Shown here: positions 4,975 to 7,792 of the stretch, in pieces | How positions within the stretch are numbered: the first letter of the stretch is position 1 | Layout: the number at the start of each line of letters is the position of its first letter | NCBI GenBank assembly: GCA_003168295.1 | Contig: PMST01000658.1 | Span: forward strand, 1-7,792 | Direction of reading: 5' to 3' | DNA from: Actinomycetota bacterium | Lineage (GTDB): Bacteria; Actinomycetota; Actinomycetes; Streptosporangiales; Streptosporangiaceae | Length of the DNA: 7,792 nucleotides | Program-made: the position numbers and the translations under genes | Notes under the pieces: generated by a model | The model's input: only the letters and a program-made list of their open reading frames with translations | What the model was told of the DNA's origin: nothing | Database searches by the model: none

Positions 4975-7301
4975 GCCATCCTGCGCTCACCGAGCAGACA
5001 GCGCCGTGGCGCGATCCGTCCCGGCCGGCCGCCGAGCGGGCCGCGGACCTGCTCGGCCGGATGACGCTGGAGGAGAAGGTCGCCCAGCTGGCCAGCATCT
5101 GGGTGGGCAACCAGCCGCGGGACAGCAACGTGGCCCCGATGCAGGGCGATTTCGGTGCTCCCGAAGCTCCGTTCGCCAAGCTGATCTCCAGCGGCCTGGG
5201 CCAGCTGACCCGCGTGTTCGGCACCCGGCCGGTGCCGCCAGCCGAGGCGGCGCGCACGCTGGCGGAACTTCAGGCCCAGATCGTGGCGGCGAGCAGGTTC
5301 GGCATCCCCGCCGTCGCCCACGAGGAGTGCCTGACCGGCTTCGCCGCCTGGACCGCCACGATCTTCCCCACGCCGCTGGCCTGGGGCGCGACCTTCGACC
5401 CCGGGCTGGTCGGCGAGATGGCCGCGGCGATCGGCACCAGCATGGCCGGGGTCGGCATCCACCAGGGGCTGGCGCCCGTCCTCGACGTGTCCAGGGACCG
5501 GCGCTGGGGACGGACCGAGGAGACCATCGGCGAGGACCCCTACCTCGTCGGGATGGTCGGCACGGCCTACGTACGGGGCCTGCAGTCGGGCGGCATCCAG
5601 GCCACGCTCAAGCACTTCGCCGGGTACTCGGCGTCGCGCGCGGGCCGGAACATGGCCCCGGTGGCCATCGGGCCGCGTGAGTTCGCCGATGTGATCCTGG
5701 TGCCGTTCGAGATGGCGCTGCGGCTCGGCGGGGCGAAGTCGGTGATGCCGTCCTACACCGACGTGGACGGGGTGCCGGTGTCCGGCGACCGGACGATGCT
5801 GACCGGCCTGCTGCGCGACCAGCTGGGTTTCGACGGCCTGGTCGTCTCGGACTATTACGCGATCGCCTTCCTGCAGACCCAGCACGCCGTGGCGTCGACC
5901 CCGGCCCAGGCGGCCGCGCTGGCGCTGGACGCGGGCCTGGACGTGGAGCTGCCCAACGTCGCCTGCTACGGCGCCGCGCTGGTGACCGCGGTTCGCGAGG
6001 GCCAGGTGCCGGCCGAGCTTGTCGACCGGGCCGCGGCCCGGGTGCTGCGGGCCAAATGCGAGCTCGGGCTGCTCGATCCCGGCTGGTCCCCGTCAGCCGG
6101 CGTGCCCGCGGCCGTCATCGACCTCGACCCGCCGGCCCACCGCGGGCTGGCCCGGCGGCTGGCCGAGGAATCGGTCGTGCTGCTGGCCAACGGTGACGCG
6201 TCGCTGCCGCTGCGGCCGGACGCCAGCATCGCCGTGGTCGGGCCGCTGGCCAACGACCCGCTGGCCTTTTTCGGCTGCTACAGCATGCCCCGGCATCTGG
6301 GCGGCCGGTACGCCGAGGCCATCGAGGGGCCTGACGCCACCACCTTGCTCGACGCGCTGCGCGCCGAGCTGCCCGCCGCCGAGATCTCCTACGAGGCGGG
6401 GTGCGCCGTCCGCGGCACGGACCGGTCGGGGTTCGCGCATGCCGCCGTGCACGCGGAAGAGGCGGACCTGGTGGTGGCCGTGCTCGGGGACGAGGCCGGG
6501 CTGTTCGGCCGGGGCACCTCGGGTGAGGGCTGTGACGTGACCGACCTGCGGCTGCCCGGCGTCCAGGAGGACCTGCTGCGGGTCCTCATCGGTACCGGCA
6601 AGCCGGTCGTCCTGGTCCTGGTGACCGGGCGGCCGTATGCGCTCGGCCCGCTCGCGGACCGGCTCGCCGCCTCGGTTCAGGCGTTCTTCCCCGGCGAGGA
6701 GGGCGGTGGCGCGATCGCGGGCGTGCTGTCAGGCCGGGTCGTGCCCAGCGGGCGGCTACCGGTGGAGATGCCCGGCTCACCGGGCGCTCAGCCGTCGTCG
6801 TACCTGAGGTCACGGCTGGCCGGGAAGCACCCGGGGAGTTCGGTCGATCCCACGCCGCAGTTCGCCTTCGGCCATGGCCTGTCCTACACCAGCTTCGAGT
6901 ACGCCGACCTGGTCCTGACGCCAGCGGAGATCCCCACGGACGGCGCGGTGGAGATCACCTGCACCGTGCGCAACACCGGCGACCGGGCCGGCGACGAGGT
7001 CGTCCAGCTCTACCTGAGCGACCCGGTCGCCCAGGTCGTCCGGCCGGTCCGCTGGCTGGCGGGCTTCGCGCGGGTGCCGCTTGAGCCGGGGCAGGCGCGC
7101 CAGGTCACCTTCCGGCTGCACGCCGACCGTACCGCGTTCAGCGGCCGCTCCGGCGCCCGCATCGTGGAGCCGGGGGAGATCAGGGTCGCGATCGGCGGGG
7201 CGTCGGATCAACTGCCGCTGCAGGGATCGTTCCTGCTGACCGGCCCCGAACGCCTGGCGGGCGCCGACCGTGTCCTCGACACCCCGGTGCTGACTCAGTA
7301 G
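4971..7301 (+). CDS. Cytoplasmic GH3 beta-glycosidase (beta-xylosidase or beta-glucosidase)
   Basis: This is a 776-residue retaining glycosidase of family GH3, which removes non-reducing beta-linked sugars. The N-terminal barrel runs from about 25 to 370, with HEE (117-119), RRWGRTEETIGEDPYL (177-192), KHFAGYS (214-220) and the nucleophile Asp294 in VVSDYYAIAFL. The alpha/beta sandwich domain covers about 390-610; Glu519 in GTSGEGCDVTDLRLPG is the likely acid/base. FAFGHGLSYTSFEY (631-644) leads into a fibronectin type III-like C-terminal domain (about 658-742). The architecture is complete and no catalytic motif is missing. There is no signal peptide, so it acts in the cytoplasm on imported oligosaccharides. 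'SDYYAIAFL...DVELPN' resembles actinobacterial BxlA-type enzymes, favouring xylobiose, but beta-glucosidases share much of it. The ATG at 4971 overlaps the repressor TGA, with GGGAG 7 nt upstream, so the two are probably co-transcribed and coupled. Confidence 0.95.
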   Translation: MSHPALTEQTAPWRDPSRPAAERAADLLGRMTLEEKVAQLASIWVGNQPRDSNVAPMQGDFGAPEAPFAKLISSGLGQLTRVFGTRPVPPAEAARTLAELQAQIVAASRFGIPAVAHEECLTGFAAWTATIFPTPLAWGATFDPGLVGEMAAAIGTSMAGVGIHQGLAPVLDVSRDRRWGRTEETIGEDPYLVGMVGTAYVRGLQSGGIQATLKHFAGYSASRAGRNMAPVAIGPREFADVILVPFEMALRLGGAKSVMPSYTDVDGVPVSGDRTMLTGLLRDQLGFDGLVVSDYYAIAFLQTQHAVASTPAQAAALALDAGLDVELPNVACYGAALVTAVREGQVPAELVDRAAARVLRAKCELGLLDPGWSPSAGVPAAVIDLDPPAHRGLARRLAEESVVLLANGDASLPLRPDASIAVVGPLANDPLAFFGCYSMPRHLGGRYAEAIEGPDATTLLDALRAELPAAEISYEAGCAVRGTDRSGFAHAAVHAEEADLVVAVLGDEAGLFGRGTSGEGCDVTDLRLPGVQEDLLRVLIGTGKPVVLVLVTGRPYALGPLADRLAASVQAFFPGEEGGGAIAGVLSGRVVPSGRLPVEMPGSPGAQPSSYLRSRLAGKHPGSSVDPTPQFAFGHGLSYTSFEYADLVLTPAEIPTDGAVEITCTVRNTGDRAGDEVVQLYLSDPVAQVVRPVRWLAGFARVPLEPGQARQVTFRLHADRTAFSGRSGARIVEPGEIRVAIGGASDQLPLQGSFLLTGPERLAGADRVLDTPVLTQ

Positions 7302-7792
7302 CTCATGCCCATCGCCGTCCGCACCTCCCCGAGGGTGGCCGAGGCGATCTCGTTCGCGCGCGCGTTGCCGTCCCGCAGCACCTGCCGCACGTAGCCCAGG
7401 TCGCGGGCGTACTCGGCCCGGCGGGCGCGCACCGGCGCCAGCAGGTCGTTGACCGCGGTGGTCACCGCGGTCTTCAGCGCGGCGGACCCGCCGGCCCCGA
7501 TCCCGTCGGCGAACGCACGCGGATCCTGATCCAGGCACAAGGCTCCGAGCAGTACCAGGCTGGACACCTGCGGCCGCGCGTCCGGGTCGTAGCTGATATG
7601 CCGCTCGGCGTCGGTGCGCGTCCCGCGGATGAGCCGGGCGGTCTCATCCGCGCTGGCCGCGAGGGGGATCGTGTTGCCCCGGCTCTTGCTCATCTTGGTC
7701 CCGTCGGTGCCGAGCAGCAGCGGCGCGGCGGACAGCAGCGCGTCGGGCACGCCGAACACCGGGCCGAACCGCTCGTTGAACCGGCGCGCGAT
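7295..7792 (-). CDS. trpS: Tryptophanyl-tRNA synthetase, C-terminal 165 residues (partial)
   Basis: The frame enters from the right edge and ends with TGA at 7295-7297. It encodes the C-terminal half of a class I aminoacyl-tRNA synthetase that charges tRNA-Trp; the family is about 330-340 residues long, so roughly half is missing beyond the window. The visible part starts IARRFNERFGPVFGVPD, typical of TrpRS, and contains the ATP-binding KMSKS loop (GTDGTKMSKSRGNTI, residues 29-43). The anticodon-binding helical part follows, ending in AMGMSY. The HIGH motif is outside the window. From memory, the region after KMSKS (DETARLIRGTRTDAERHISYDP) differs from the two Streptomyces coelicolor TrpRS types, so this may be a distinct bacterial subtype. 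It converges on the GH3 gene with a 7-nt overlap and appears unrelated to sugar use. Confidence 0.92.
   Translation of the reverse strand: MARRFNERFGPVFGVPDALLSAAPLLLGTDGTKMSKSRGNTIPLAASADETARLIRGTRTDAERHISYDPDARPQVSSLVLLGALCLDQDPRAFADGIGAGGSAALKTAVTTAVNDLLAPVRARRAEYARDLGYVRQVLRDGNARANEIASATLGEVRTAMGMSY

Noticed and set aside
4719..5885. A 388-codon minus-strand frame opposite the GH3 gene
   Set aside because: It spans the repressor-GH3 junction antisense to two well-supported proteins, and its peptide is low-complexity His/Arg/Gly-rich.
1..7792. A new defence, mobile or biosynthetic system
   Set aside because: All complete genes belong to well-known sugar uptake, regulation and hydrolysis families, next to a tRNA synthetase. 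I found no transposase, integrase, attachment site, array or toxin-antitoxin pair.

Overview
The window is very GC-rich DNA with AGGAGG-type ribosome sites, GTG starts, tightly overlapping genes and a CUT1 sugar-uptake cluster that lacks its own ATPase. This points to a high-GC actinobacterium of the Streptomyces/Streptosporangium kind; the genus cannot be fixed from the sequence. I see no phage genes, insertion sequences, CRISPR array or rRNA/tRNA genes.

Layout. (1) Positions 1-281, minus strand: the first 93 codons of a gene running off the left edge; identity uncertain. (2) Positions 428-3598, minus strand: a compact three-gene transporter operon, transcribed right to left. It encodes a sugar-binding lipoprotein, a MalF-type permease and a MalG-type permease, with 8-nt and 4-nt overlaps between genes. 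(3) Positions 3599-3846: a divergent control region. It carries a well-formed promoter for the transporter operon (TTGACC-N17-TAGTAT), a 13-bp inverted repeat placed at the predicted transcription start, a leader with two tandem 18-bp repeats that fold as twin hairpins next to the ribosome site, and a related operator placed at the predicted start of the rightward transcript. (4) Positions 3847-7301, plus strand: a LacI-family repressor gene overlapping by 4 nt a cytoplasmic GH3 glycosidase gene. (5) Positions 7295-7792, minus strand: the 3' half of a tryptophanyl-tRNA synthetase gene, converging on and overlapping the glycosidase gene by 7 nt.

How it works (inference from families and context): the lipoprotein captures a short oligosaccharide, the two permeases import it with an ATPase encoded elsewhere (MsiK in Streptomyces), and the signal-less GH3 enzyme splits it to monosaccharides in the cytoplasm. 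The LacI protein represses both transcripts at CGAAA...TTTCG-type operators until sugar is present. The arrangement resembles the Streptomyces xylobiose (bxl) regulon, although a beta-glucoside cannot be excluded. The module is a complete, fairly ordinary sugar-catabolism locus rather than a new system. The most interesting details are in the control region: the paired operators, the twin leader hairpins with a compensatory base-pair difference, and the odd position of the repressor's ribosome site.
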